Below, piece after piece: positions 22,075 through 32,408 of a stretch of DNA of 64,000 nt. Both the position numbers and the translations under genes were made by a program. Source of the stretch: Trachelipus rathkii (lineage: Eukaryota > Arthropoda > Malacostraca > Isopoda > Trachelipodidae); NCBI GenBank assembly GCA_015478945.1, contig JABUQX010022006.1:1-64000 (forward strand), written 5' to 3'. How positions within the stretch are numbered: position 1 is the first letter of the stretch; every line of letters begins with the position of its first letter. The notes below the pieces were generated by a model. That model was not told the origin of the DNA, ran no database searches, and saw nothing but the letters and a program-made list of their open reading frames with translations.

Positions 22075-24288
22075 CTAAAAATTGGGAATAGCGTCGTAAT
22101 ATTTTCTGAGACGGGGGTCCTTGAGTGCACATAATTCTGCACCGCCATGGGGCGAACCTCTTTGGGGGGAATATCGGCGATGGCGATAATGTGATTCATC
22201 CTCGGCGTCCCTGAACGTCCTGTAACCCGAGTATTCGTCAAGGTTTCGATCCGATCCCCTACCAATTTCTCTTCTCCACCCATTGTACCTATAAGATTCG
22301 TCTATATGTCCCGATTTCCAATATCCATTTTTATTATCGTTGCTGTTATGATGCCGATGATACGTGGATCGGTTCTCGATCACTGGAGGGACTGCGCACG
22401 GCGATCTTCTATCCCTGTAAGGATCGCCGCTACTGCTGCACCTTTCACCGACATTCTTCGCGGATGAAGGCTTTTTGAATAATGTGTGAATCGCGTATGG
22501 TGAAGCTCTGCCGCTGCTGCTCTTAATATTCTTGTAGAAAGTACGATTAGGGCACTTATCGGAAGATCTTTGGCTCAAACGCGGGATTTTGAAAGTTGAT
22601 AGTGAAGAGGCGTTGTCGCGAGGCTCGCTGTAATCGATAGCGCGACTTCCGGACGGTTCTCTTTCGACCGATAGGGAATGCGCACGCCTCGAATTTCTGT
22701 CTTTTTGGCTCGAAGAAGAATTAATGCTCGATGAGCGCTTTTTCCTATCGCTTTTTCCCATTGGGACTCGAGTGGAACCGTATTCCTTTTCTTTCGATGG
22801 TTTATTTTTCTCGGAGATTGAGGGGTGGTTCGACTCGTTCTTCGAAGGTAGTCGAGATGTACGTGACGTGGAAAGATTCGATGGTGAAGAAACGGCGATT
22901 TTTTTATCTTTGCTGGTATCAAATTTGCTTTCTTCAACATTGTTGTTGTCATTGGTCGACGATTCCACAACCTTCGCCTCTTCGGATTTGCGTTCTTTTT
23001 TAGGTTTACTTTTTTTTTCCTTACACTTGTTGCTCTCGACGCTCGTTTCTTCCTCGTCGCTGCTACTGCTACTGCTACTGCTGCCACTGTTGCTGCTACT
23101 GTCGCTATCGCTACTGCTATCGCTGTCGCTACTGCTACCACTGCTGCCGCTGCTACTGCCGTTGCCGCTGCTTCCTTCGGCATCGCTCTTATCATTTGTA
23201 AAATGGACTTTTTTACTTTTTGTCGATGAATTTTTCTTTACCTTTTTGAGAGACTTCTTGGAAGGATTGGCTAACGACGACGTTTTCCTTTTTCCGGGTG
23301 GTGATTCGCTGCTTTGTTCTGTTATGGGTTTTCCTAAAGCGGCAGACCATAAATCATCTTCGGAGGGGGTGGGGGCAGTTCTTTCGAGGTTAGAAGGGGT
23401 AGTGCGAGGCTCGATTAAAATTGGAATGACTGTGGGGTATGATGAATTCGCAGTGGCAGTCGCGTTGCCATTGCCAGTGACAGTCACTGTGGCGTTAAGA
23501 GTGGTGGCTGTGGCGGAATGCGCGTTGATATTTTGAGCTTGCCCGCCGAATTCTTGAATTTTTTTTTCACTCTTAGATTCTCGCTCGTTCGTTCGAACGA
23601 GGTATATGAGTTCTTTCAACAAATTTTCTATATTAGTCACTCTTAAGTCCAAAAGACTCGCCGATCTTATATCTTCCTCCAAAAATTGCGGACGCTGAGG
23701 GTTGTATTTCTTCACGTCGCCATCGTCAGAGGCTCCGTGAAAAGGAGGCGGTGAGATCGATTCAGCGCTACCTTTATCCGTCACCATTTTTTCCGCACCA
23801 GAGACACTTTCATTCGATTTGTCTTCGGGGTGGATCACCTTTTCTTTAATTTTGACGACGTCACAATACGAAGGCGGTGGAGAAGTAGACTTCGATTCTT
23901 TCGTATCCGAGATCTCGGCTAATTTTTTCAACGGATCTCGGGAGCCGCTCGCCTTCTCGACTAAGTCCGGAATGGAGGGTGGTGGTATCGAGACGTCATG
24001 GAGCTTTTTTAGACTGGGATCCGCCAGCTCGCTTAACTCTGCGCCGACACCAGGCGAGCTTCTTTGTATGGAATCTCGGTAAAAAACTGATTTCGCACCG
24101 GCTTTCCTCGATCTTCTTACGCGACGTTGGTCGCTCCTGTGTTTCACCCCGAATGAGAGGATTTTGCCAAAAAGTTTATTGGTGCATCTGCGATGATTCG
24201 TTTCGCCGTGAGCGTGATTACTACTTCCAGACTCGAGTTTTTGGATCGTCGTTTCCGTTAAGGACGATTTGATTTCTTCTTCGTTCAT
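22075..24288 (-). CDS. Ser/Arg-rich disordered protein, main coding exon
   Basis: 737 residues from ATG 24288. Mostly low-complexity and polar: basic N-terminal RRVRRSRKAGAK (about 55-66), three SPPP/IPPP motifs including PPSY (138-141, a WW-binding PPxY pattern), a Leu-rich helix SLLDLRVTNIENLLKELIYL (211-230), a Lys-rich NLS-like stretch (344-364), a Ser/Asp run coded by tct/gct-type triplets (372-417; good CK2 substrate), an RS/RE-rich region, and a His/Arg/Tyr-rich C-terminus. The last 23 residues (GGAELCALKDPRLRKYYDAI...) echo residues 80-102 (VGAELSELADPSLKKLHDVS). Probably nuclear; family not recognised. A 5-codon upstream frame, ATG 24302 to TGA 24285, overlaps the start as ATGA. The in-frame GTG 24300 could be used but ATG 24288 is preferred. 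Confidence 0.72.
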   Translation of the reverse strand: MNEEEIKSSLTETTIQKLESGSSNHAHGETNHRRCTNKLFGKILSFGVKHRSDQRRVRRSRKAGAKSVFYRDSIQRSSPGVGAELSELADPSLKKLHDVSIPPPSIPDLVEKASGSRDPLKKLAEISDTKESKSTSPPPSYCDVVKIKEKVIHPEDKSNESVSGAEKMVTDKGSAESISPPPFHGASDDGDVKKYNPQRPQFLEEDIRSASLLDLRVTNIENLLKELIYLVRTNERESKSEKKIQEFGGQAQNINAHSATATTLNATVTVTGNGNATATANSSYPTVIPILIEPRTTPSNLERTAPTPSEDDLWSAALGKPITEQSSESPPGKRKTSSLANPSKKSLKKVKKNSSTKSKKVHFTNDKSDAEGSSGNGSSSGSSGSSSDSDSSSDSDSSSNSGSSSSSSSSDEEETSVESNKCKEKKSKPKKERKSEEAKVVESSTNDNNNVEESKFDTSKDKKIAVSSPSNLSTSRTSRLPSKNESNHPSISEKNKPSKEKEYGSTRVPMGKSDRKKRSSSINSSSSQKDRNSRRAHSLSVEREPSGSRAIDYSEPRDNASSLSTFKIPRLSQRSSDKCPNRTFYKNIKSSSGRASPYAIHTLFKKPSSAKNVGERCSSSGDPYRDRRSPCAVPPVIENRSTYHRHHNSNDNKNGYWKSGHIDESYRYNGWRREIGRGSDRNLDEYSGYRTFRDAEDESHYRHRRYSPQRGSPHGGAELCALKDPRLRKYYDAIPNF

Positions 24289-24302
24289 CGTCGATGGCAC
24301 AT
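24285..24302 (-). promoter_or_regulatory. Minimal uORF overlapping the start codon
   Basis: On the minus strand, ATG TGC CAT CGA CGA TGA; its stop shares ATGA with the main start. This arrangement usually lowers or regulates translation of the main frame. Confidence 0.5.
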
Positions 24303-24547
24303 TCCTCGTATCTAAAAAAAATATAAGAATGAAGGAGATAATTAGTCGAGTAATTATTAACGAATCGCTAAAAAATTAAAATGATTTCATTTTAATCGCA
24401 TTTTCGTCGATTTATTCAGTCCCCAGTACTCTTAAATTCTTTGTAAAAGGCGTTAGGCCACCAAATTACGAGAAACGACAAGGACATTATACGAAAAGAA
24501 GATGGAAAAAAATCGTAATTACTAAATTATTATTTGACGATAAATTA

Positions 24548-24612
24548 TCTATTCTATATATTACTAGTAATTTTAAACATTCCATTTTCCGTCCACCATA
24601 TGTGGCCGTTTG
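24548..24612 (+). mobile_element. Helitron-like 5' end fragment
   Basis: Begins TCTATTCTATATATTACTAG after an A and continues taattttaaacattccatttt, matching the 5' ends at 5026, 7976 and 13014; no 3' end found. It lies in the inferred intron 2 of the Ser/Arg-rich gene. Confidence 0.45.
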
Positions 24613-24753
24613 GTAAATGATGTTATTTTATGAATTAAAAGTTGTGTTTAAATAAAATATTTTTACCTTTTTATCTTTATTAAAAAAAATTAAAAAAGTT
24701 TAATATATTTCAAAAAAATTACATTAATAAATGTTCGAGTGAAAATCAGTTAC

Positions 24754-24834
24754 CTCGTTCTCGAAATATATGAGTGGCTCGATAGCGGAGAAATACGACG
24801 CGACTGTGACACAGACGAATACTTCCAAAGGGAT
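24754..24834 (-). other. Inferred internal exon of the Ser/Arg-rich gene
   Basis: Minus-strand 81 bases between a strong acceptor (tttcctttttttttag) and donor (GAACGAG/GTAACT). The next acceptor, tatattttttttag, is at 24312-24313, before ATG 24288. The exon has no ATG, so it is 5' leader in this model; one frame also stays open into the main CDS. The model is inferred from splice signals only. Confidence 0.5.
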
Positions 24835-25099
24835 CTAAAAAAAAGGAAAATCAATTTTTATTCACTCAGAGTTTATGGGCTAAAATAATTTTTGTGAAAC
24901 AATTTCTTCTCATTTTTTTGACAAATTTATTTTAAAATAATTCTTTAAAAATTATTACGGAAAATTGATTAATAACAACAATAAAAATACTTTTTCACAA
25001 ATATTTATTTTTAAAAAGTAAAATTCGTTTTCTCAACTCGTAAAATGATATAATTTATATTTGGGAAACTAATATTTAAATAAATTAAAACCATCTCAC

Positions 25100-25298
25100 C
25101 TGATAATATTATAAATGGGAAGTGGGTGGGATTACTCCTCCGATCAGTCTAATCTTCGCCGAGAATGAGAACAATGGCACCGCGATAGTGGCTTCCAAAG
25201 AAAATATCGTCACCTAGCGCTCGAAGGAACAGCACGAAAAATCACGGTCTTGAACAGAAGAGGAGGTATCCGCACTCGCCTTGACACTGTCGATAACT
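25100..25298 (-). other. Inferred first (noncoding) exon, Ser/Arg-rich gene
   Basis: From the initiator A25298 to the donor TTATCAG/GTGAGA at 25100. No ATG inside, 199 bases. The same exon with the same donor is found in block B at 43717-43915, where the rest of the gene is missing. Confidence 0.55.
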
Positions 25299-25330
25299 GA
25301 TGGCACCGATGGCTCACTCCCTCTTTTATA
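25295..25330 (-). promoter_or_regulatory. TATA box and initiator, block A
   Basis: Minus strand: TATAAAAG from 25330 to 25323, then TCAGTT from 25300 to 25295; start A at 25298, 32 bases after the first T. This is a textbook arthropod TATA/Inr pair. Conserved with identical spacing in block B (43940-43947 and 43912-43917). Confidence 0.7.
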
Positions 25331-25824
25331 CTATTTAAATGCCGATGTCAGCAAATTTTAGAGCGCGATATTACGTGTCACTCACAGGTGTGCGTAAAAA
25401 AATAAATATTATTATTTATTTTTTTAAAAGAAAATACCTACAATAATCATCAAAAAATAAACAAATGAATTTTTAATTTTGCCACAAAACAATTTTTGGC
25501 ATAAAAAAATGTTATATATACATATCCATTTTTATTATCTATTTGCGCATAAAAATAAGAAACAAGTGCTCATCAAAACTGAAAAAAAGGATGCAAACAA
25601 ATGTTAAAAAGTAAATTGAAAAATGTCGCTAAATTACTTAATCATAGGGCCCGGTAGCTAGCTAGCTAAGCATTTCAATCACCATTTTTATCAACGGTTA
25701 AAAATTAGAAATGAAAAAAAAACCTATGAAAAACAGACGCTTTTCTAAGTTATTCGAACAAAACATCAAAAAATATGTAATAAAAAACCCAGCGAATATA
25801 TTATGATTTTTTTTAAAAAATATT

Positions 25825-25947
<123 letters not shown>

Positions 25948-26017
25948 AAGTGTGGAGTTTTTGGATTGATCGATTTGGCTATTTCGAGAAACCAAAATTT
26001 TGGGCGTATTGATTAGG

Positions 26018-26785
26018 TTAATAGGTGCCCCTTCTCGTCAACTGCTGACATATAACGGAGAACATCACTAAAACTAATGAAAGGACGCCAAGTAAACACA
26101 AAAATATTACAATAATGTAATCTTGGAATGAGGTTCCACTTTCGTCTTGTTCTTGTTCTCCTTCGATTGCTACTGTTGAATTTTTATTACAGAAAATATG
26201 ATCACATTTTCCAAATATGTAAAATCCGCAATAATTTATCGTTTGTGAATCGAACGGGATCATGATTTTATCCTCTATCGTATGGGTCGATAGGTTGAGA
26301 GCTTTGTTATTGTTTTTAAAATGTAACGACGAAGACGCGTTCGTTTTTGCCGTATTAGAAGTATATTGGAATACAACATTTAGGGAATGAGAATTTTTTT
26401 TAAGATCGTACTTTAATATAATAATATTCTTATACAAAAAAGGATGTTGGGAAAAAAAATTGGCCTAGGTCAATAGTTGAACGTCCTTCGGAAAAGTTAG
26501 TCTTTTGCCAGTGAACGAATAAAGATCGTTGTGTTTGCAAATTTCTCCTACTTCGACGGAATGTAGTATAATAAAAAGGTCGTCTAAATCTTGGCAATAT
26601 TTCGATTTTGAAAAATATAACGTTGAGCTTTGCGTATAATTGAAGAAAATGTATTCGTTTCTATGTTGCAAAGCGACTCAGTATACATTTTTCGCTAGAA
26701 TATCGCTATTCCAATCGATGGTCGAATCAGCAGCTCGCGATAGATAAAAAGCGAGAGCCAAAACGAGCGGTTTGACGAATGCCAT
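26018..26785 (-). pseudogene. Signal-peptide membrane protein, two in-frame stops (A)
   Basis: One continuous minus-strand frame from ATG 26785 to TAA 26018, 255 codons, interrupted by TGA at 26680-26678 and TAG at 26467-26465. N-terminus MAFVKPLVLALAFYLSRAAD is a clear signal peptide. The ectodomain has paired-looking Cys (KYCQDL, EICKHN, YCGFYIFGKCDHIFC) and NXT/S sites. One transmembrane helix (DYIIVIFLCLLGVLSLVLVM) is near the end, with a short basic tail: a type I membrane protein. Both stops are also in block B. The TAG could be removed by an 87-base intron (GTAGGA...CTAAC...CTAG), a multiple of three; nothing equally good removes the TGA. Decayed gene, readthrough and splicing all remain possible. 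Family not recognised. Confidence 0.6.
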
Positions 26786-26806
26786 CTTTTGGCCTGAATA
26801 CGCAAA

Positions 26807-26844
26807 AACTGAGCTAAAGTTGTTACGCGGGCTGATTTTATTTA
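26807..26844 (-). promoter_or_regulatory. TATA-like box and initiator, membrane gene A
   Basis: Minus strand: TAAATAAAAT from 26844, then TCAGTT with A at 26810, 25 bases before ATG 26785. The spacing of 34 is slightly long. The block B copy keeps the arrangement. Confidence 0.45.
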
Positions 26845-27009
26845 AAGAGTTTAAAGTTCAACGGAATTTTAATTTATCGTTTCCATGAAACAAATATCGA
26901 AAATCAATTATTTAAATTTCTTTACCTCAACGAGAAATTTATTAGAACTGAATGAAAGTCAGCGGATATTTTAGAATAATGAATAAATTTTTATAATTTA
27001 TTTTATTGA

Positions 27010-28440
27010 TAAATAATGGTCATACGTAAAGGCGATTTCAATCTATCAATTAGTTATGACCTACTGTAAGGAGGCATGCTACTTTACGGCCTAAATCCCG
27101 TGTGTTTTTGTTATCTTTGGTGGAAAAAATTTCAAAGGGAACAATTAATTTAAATTTTTGGCACAAACTAATAATAAAGGGAACGATGATTTTTTTGTTC
27201 CACCACCTTACGCAAAGGGGGGGGGGGCACTTAGTTTTTTTTCGGGAAATTTTGAAACTTGTCCCAGGAACCCCCTGTACCCCCGCAAACTAATGAAGAG
27301 TACCTGAGGACCCTACAGCCGATTTTAGTTTTACGATATCTCCAATTATTCCTGAGTTATTGAAGTTTTCGGTTTCTCCCCCGAAAAAAACAAAATTTCT
27401 CTTCTAGTGCGGTTCGCACCCAGTCGCAGGTTTGAAAATAAAAGCCTGTCAATATGGCATCTTTTACCGGGAAATTTCCGGTCTATATTCTTTATTAATA
27501 AAGGGAACATAAAGATAAAATTTGTGCCAAAACCCATAATAAAATGGCACTAAAGGGAACGTTACCTGGTGAATTTTAAAAAATCGAAAAAAAATAAAAT
27601 AATGGTCATGCGTAAATGCAAGTTCAATCTATCAATTAGTTATGACCTACTGCAAGGAGGCATGCTAGTTTACGGCCTAAATTCCGTGTTGTTTTTATCT
27701 CTGGTGGAAAAAATTTCTAAAGGGAACAATTAATTTAAATTTTTGGCACAAACCCATAATATAGGGAACGATTTTTTGTCCCACCACCTAAGAAAGATCA
27801 AATTTGTGCCACAACGCATAATAAAATCGCACCGAAGGGAACGTTACCTGGTGAATTTTTAAAATTCGAAGAAAAAAAAATGGTCATGCGTAAATGCAAT
27901 TTCAATCTATCAATTAGTTATTACCTACTGTAAGGAGGCATGCTAGTTTACGGCCTAAATTCCGTTGTTTTTTTTTATATATCTGGTGGAATAAATTTCT
28001 AAAGGGAAAAATCAATTTAGATTTTTGGCACAAACCCATAATAAAGGGAACGATTTTTTGTTCCACTACCTTACGCAAAGGGGGAAACACTTAGGTTTTT
28101 TTTCCGGAAATTTTGAAACTTGTCCCAGGAACCCCCTGTACCCCCGCAAACTAATGAGGAGTACCTGAGGACCCTACAACTGATTTTAGTTTTACGAAAT
28201 CTCAAATTATTTCTTAGTTATTGAAGTTTTCGGTTTCTCTCCCGAAAAAAAAAAATTTCTTCTAGCGGGGGGCGCACCCGTTCACTGAAGTAGGCATCTC
28301 TCACCGGGAAATTTTTGGCAAAAAGTCTTTGTTAATAAATTGAACAAGAAGATCAAATTTGTTGCAAAACGCATAATAAAATAGCACTAAAGGGAACGTT
28401 ACCTGGTGAATTTTAAAAATTCGAAGAAAAAAAATAATGG
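27010..28440 (+). repeat. 0.6-kb tandem repeats, three units (block A)
   Basis: Each unit opens with aatggtcat.cgtaa.tgca, then ctactg.aaggaggcatgct, ggaacccCctgtacccccgc and cggtttctcccccgaaaaa; starts near 27015, 27602 and 27882. The second unit is shortened to about 280 bases by a deletion. Small open frames in it are not credible. Confidence 0.85.
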
Positions 28441-29125
28441 TCATTTTAAAAGAGGTAATTATAAAATTTCTTTTCTAAAGAGTATTCTCAATAATCTATT
28501 TTTTCTAAATATTTTAGTATGCAAACTGATATTTAAAAATTAAAACTACCAACATTTTATAAAACAGTCTTTAAATATATTTCAAGAGATAATTTATTAA
28601 CAACTTTTATGTAAGAAACTAGAAAATAAAAATATGACCGTAATTGCGAATAGGTGGTGCAAAGAAAAATTACAATATACTGTGAAAGTTTTGCGGTTAA
28701 ATCATCTGAACAAAGTGTAAAAAAATGGGTCCATGTTTTGGCATGTTTAAAATTAATAGTACATAGATAGATAAAATAAGAAGATAAGAATGAGATAAGA
28801 AGATAAAAAGATTAATCACACGCCAAACATAATTTGTATATTTTATTTATTTTTTAAAAAAATGTTATTATTACAAATTTTATAAAGAGTTACAGAAATG
28901 AAGGTATGCATATTTACCAAAAAAATATTAAACGTTATTATGATACAATTAATTATAGCTATTTATTTGATAAATAATAAAAAAGAATTCCTATACCGTT
29001 CTCGTCGTAGCAAAAAATAAACAATCTACGACCATAAAAATACGAATATTGCCTGATGAAATAAAAAATGAATCTTTTTATGATCGGTCAAAATAATGAT
29101 GGAAAATGAGAGGAATCGCGGGATT
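28440..29125. other. Conserved noncoding spacer, block A
   Basis: AT-rich; nearly identical to 47713-48400. Contains the Helitron-like terminus at 28727-28771. No coding frame or RNA recognised. Confidence 0.5.
28727..28771 (-). mobile_element. Helitron-like 5' terminus, block A
   Basis: Minus strand reads A/TCTATCTATGTACTATTAAT then tttaaacatgcc, the family 5' signature. No matching 3' end was identified, so it is a fragment or the element extends undetected. Duplicated at 48005-48048. Confidence 0.45.
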
Positions 29126-29884
29126 TTAAGAACCCTCGATCAATCGTTTTCGTCTCTGTTCACGACGAAGCTCGCATTTCGGAAATCCACAGCTAGCGTC
29201 GGTACACGTGTCCAGGTGAAGACGAAGCACGTCACCGTAGATATTTTTAAGAGCGCATGGGTGAGTCGCGCGACAAACGTGATCGACGACTCTCTTAAAC
29301 ATGAAGCATAAAGATCCGTGTTCCTCCCCGCAGGACATGGCGTGCCCGAATTCTCGTAAAAAATATTTTAGTTGTTTTCTCTTTAGCATTTCTAAGAGAA
29401 CTTCGGATAATTTCTTTGCATGTTCGTAGCACACCGAGCCGATATATTCCCGAAGTTCAAAATCGAGCAACACACTCATATTCGCGATCACTTTTCGTTG
29501 TTCATCCGTCCATTCAACTTTTTCTGGGCGAGGTAAAAGTCGGTTGTGTTCACTATCGTGATCATCATTAACTCTTCTTTTAATCTCGATATTAACCCCA
29601 AAAGGGGCACGGGATCTCATCCCTCTAGAACCAGAAATGGTAAATTCTTGAAGGTTCGATTTCATCGTAGAGCTATCTTCGGCGATCTTTCCTTCCGAGA
29701 AGCGATCTTTGGTTGAAAACGTGCTAGTGTTATCCGCTTGCGACAAAACACGTCGACGGTCGCTATCGTGATCACGACCAATGGAAACGTCGCATCTTCT
29801 TCTTTTAGCGTCGACAACAATACCCGAACAGACCCATATTCCCTCGGAGCCAGATTCCCTAAATCCGCCAACGTCCGATTTCAT
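29126..29884 (-). CDS. TAZ-like zinc-finger protein with internal repeat (A)
   Basis: 252 residues from ATG 29884. Residues 1-73 and 74-120 are a diverged internal duplication: both begin MKS, then SGS.G, V.I..KRR and DHDS..R.L. From about 124 (EWTDEQRKVIANMSVLLDFE) the chain is helical, leading to a Cys/His region (187-240). Its last motif HLDTCTDASCGFPKC (H223, C227, C232, C237; HX3CX4CX4C) matches the zinc-binding motifs of TAZ domains (CBP/p300 type), preceded by DHVCRATHPC. The tail is strongly basic. In TAZ proteins this fold binds acidic activation domains, so a transcription-linked role is an inference. A TATA-like CGATAAAAG lies at 29975-29983. The block B copy differs by nine residues. 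Confidence 0.7.
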   Translation of the reverse strand: MKSDVGGFRESGSEGIWVCSGIVVDAKRRRCDVSIGRDHDSDRRRVLSQADNTSTFSTKDRFSEGKIAEDSSTMKSNLQEFTISGSRGMRSRAPFGVNIEIKRRVNDDHDSEHNRLLPRPEKVEWTDEQRKVIANMSVLLDFELREYIGSVCYEHAKKLSEVLLEMLKRKQLKYFLREFGHAMSCGEEHGSLCFMFKRVVDHVCRATHPCALKNIYGDVLRLHLDTCTDASCGFPKCELRREQRRKRLIEGS

Positions 29885-30014
29885 CGTAGTGCGATTTTCT
29901 CCCGAGAAATATTATTGTTCCGTTGAGGAGGAATGGGATTCGTAGTATCTGTCAGCGACGAGTTGGGCGGGTGTCTTTTATCGTCACGAGTTAGTTAATA
30001 TTGCGTAAGAATCT

Positions 30015-30187
<173 letters not shown>

Positions 30188-30189
30188 CG

Positions 30190-30263
30190 AGAAACCTTTT
30201 AAATACATTTCAGAAGACTACGCCACCCAAGAGAGAAACGAGGCTCAATTTCATCCCAGCGTT
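30190..30263 (+). pseudogene. Truncated piece of the 50305 coiled-coil gene
   Basis: [20 protein letters not shown] is encoded in the plus frame from about 30193, almost identical to 50329-50399 ([20 protein letters not shown]). The match ends at cccagcgt and is followed within about 20 bases by array II. So block A once had the neighbouring gene too, and array II or a deletion cut it off. Confidence 0.7.
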
Positions 30264-30511
30264 CGTTCGTTTAGTGTATTTTTTTCGGTTTCCTTAAAAA
30301 AAACTCGCTTAAGAAACGAAAAATTTATTTTGCACCATCTTCAGAGAAGTAAAAAGTTAAGTTTTTTCGTGTCCCGATCGGTAAATGGGCGTCGTGCAAT
30401 ATTTTTTTTTTTTAATTTAGTTTCCTCTAAAAATTATTTATCGTAGAAAATTGAATTTAAGGGAGACTAAACTATAAAAAAAAATATTAATATAAATAAA
30501 TATAGTATAGA

Positions 30512-30628
30512 TCAGTGGTTCTCAAACTTTTCGATTCGCGGCACCCTTGACTAATTCAAGTTTGCCGAAGTCACCCTATGTTAGATTCTAAAAAGAAAGT
30601 CTTCCAATTTATAAAATAGGGTCTATCA
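30512..30628 (-). mobile_element. hAT MITE, truncated copy, reverse
   Basis: Starts cagtggttctcaaacttttc and reads the 3' end of the MITE family backwards up to gggtctatcatt, then jumps into satellite (attattattatagtgacc). The other end is missing. Confidence 0.8.
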
Positions 30629-32035
30629 TTATTAATTATTATTATAGTGACCATTATTCAGTACCGTTTATAAGTCGAAGGTCTAATTCAAAATTCGAAA
30701 AAAAAAAATCAAAATTTTCCGAGGTCGACTTTTTCGAGAGCGATTTTGAAATAGACCTTTTGAGTTATAAACAGTTCTTATGAAACGCCTTTATTGGAAC
30801 TATTATTACGCTTAACGATGTTCTAAGCTTAAAAAAATGGATTCTAAACGCGTAGAGTCATTTATTTTTGGTTTTTACGAAACGTCACTATATGGCGACG
30901 ACGTTTCCGAGGTAAATGGGCGTCGTGCAATATTTTTTATTTATTTTTTTAATTTAGTTTCCTCTAAAAATTATTTATCGTAGAAAATTGAATTTAAGGG
31001 AGACTAAACTATAAAAACATATTATTATAAATAAATGTAGCGAATAATCGCTCAAAGCCTACAGGAAATGGGCGTCATGCGTTGTTTTTATTTAATTATT
31101 TTTTGTTTAGTTACCTCAAAAAATTATTTTTCATAGAAAATTGAATTTAAGGGAGACTAAATTAAAAAAAATATTAATATATTTAAAGTACACTTCCTTG
31201 GAAAAAAAAACTCGCTTAAGGAACGAAAAATTTATTTTGCAACATCTCCCGAGAAGTAAAAAGTTGCGTTATTTTGTGCCCCGATCTAAGCGTAAGTGGG
31301 GACCTTTAAGATTTTTTTACGTCGATATTTATATTAAGAATTGATATTCAGGTATTCACTTTTCAGTACTTGTTTATTTTTTCTATGTTCTTAATTTTTT
31401 CCTAATATTCATCATACCTTTATCCGTGAACTTTTCGTTTTTTTACTCAAAATACGATAGTGACGTTTCGTAATTACCGAGACGATCCTCGGAGGGGATC
31501 AATCGAGGCCGGGTTTACTCTACAGCGTCACTATAATATAATGACGTTTCTCGATTACCATAAAAACGACCTCGAACGATCAAACGGCAATATTCTCTGG
31601 GACGAACTTTCGTTAAGCGTAATAATTATTATTATAGTGACCATTATTCAGTACCGTTAATAAGTCGAAGATCTAAGTCAAAATTCGAAAAAAAAAATTT
31701 CAATTTTTTCAGAGGTCGACTTTTTGGAAAGCGATTTTGACTTAGACCTTTTAAGTTATAAACGGTTCCTGTGAAACGTCACTATTGGAACAATTTTAAC
31801 GCCTAACGATGTTCTAAGCGTAAAAAATGGATTCTAAACGCGTAGAGTCATTTATTTTGGGCTTTTACGAAACGTCACTATATGGCGACGACGTTTCCGA
31901 GGTAAATGGGCGTCGTGCAATATTTTTTTTTTTTTTAATTTAGTTTCCACTAAAAATTATTTATCGTACAAAATTGAATTTAAGGGCGACTAAACTATAA
32001 AAAAAAATATGAATATAAATAAATATAGTATAGAT

Positions 32036-32408
32036 CATTGGTTCTCAAACTGTGTGACGCGTCACATTTGGGTGGCGCAGCTTCTCCTCAGGGGTGACGC
32101 TGAAAGTTTTGAACATTTTCATGATCGTATTTCAGTTTTTATTTAAAAGTTTTAATCGATTTTGAATTTTCCAACTTTGTTAAGAAAATTTTATTTATGT
32201 TATCCTTCTATATTTATATATTCAGAGGCAAATCCTGGGAATGCTTTTGGCATGCTGTGATCATGCAAAATTATTGCAATTTTATGATTAATGATAGACC
32301 CTATTTTATAAATTGGAAGACTTTCTTTTAAGAATCTAACATGGGGTTACTTCGGCAAACTTGAATTAGTCAAGGGTGCCGCGAATCGAAAAAGTTTGAG
32401 AACCACTG
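32036..32408 (+). mobile_element. hAT MITE, copy at the array flip
   Basis: 373 bases, ends CATTGGTTCTC (one change) and GAGAACCACTG. The eight bases before it (gtatagat) are the reverse complement of the eight after it (atctatac), instead of a direct duplication, and the satellite on both sides is in opposite orientation. So this copy sits on the axis of a large inverted repeat. Confidence 0.88.

Noticed and set aside
22575..23195. 206-codon minus-strand frame rich in Ala/Val
   Set aside because: Shifted-frame reading of the same triplet-rich Ser/Asp region.
22724..23536. 270-codon plus-strand frame rich in Leu/Ser
   Set aside because: Antisense shadow of the Ser-rich coding run of the minus-strand gene; composition follows the triplet repeat.
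26467..26680. Selenocysteine or altered genetic code as explanation of in-frame stops
   Set aside because: Two different stops (TGA, TAG) in one gene and TAA in others, while neighbouring intact genes end normally with all three; no SECIS-like element recognised.
29096..29311. Plus-strand 71-codon frame, repeated at 48359
   Set aside because: Antisense of the conserved TAZ-like region; explained by the minus-strand gene.
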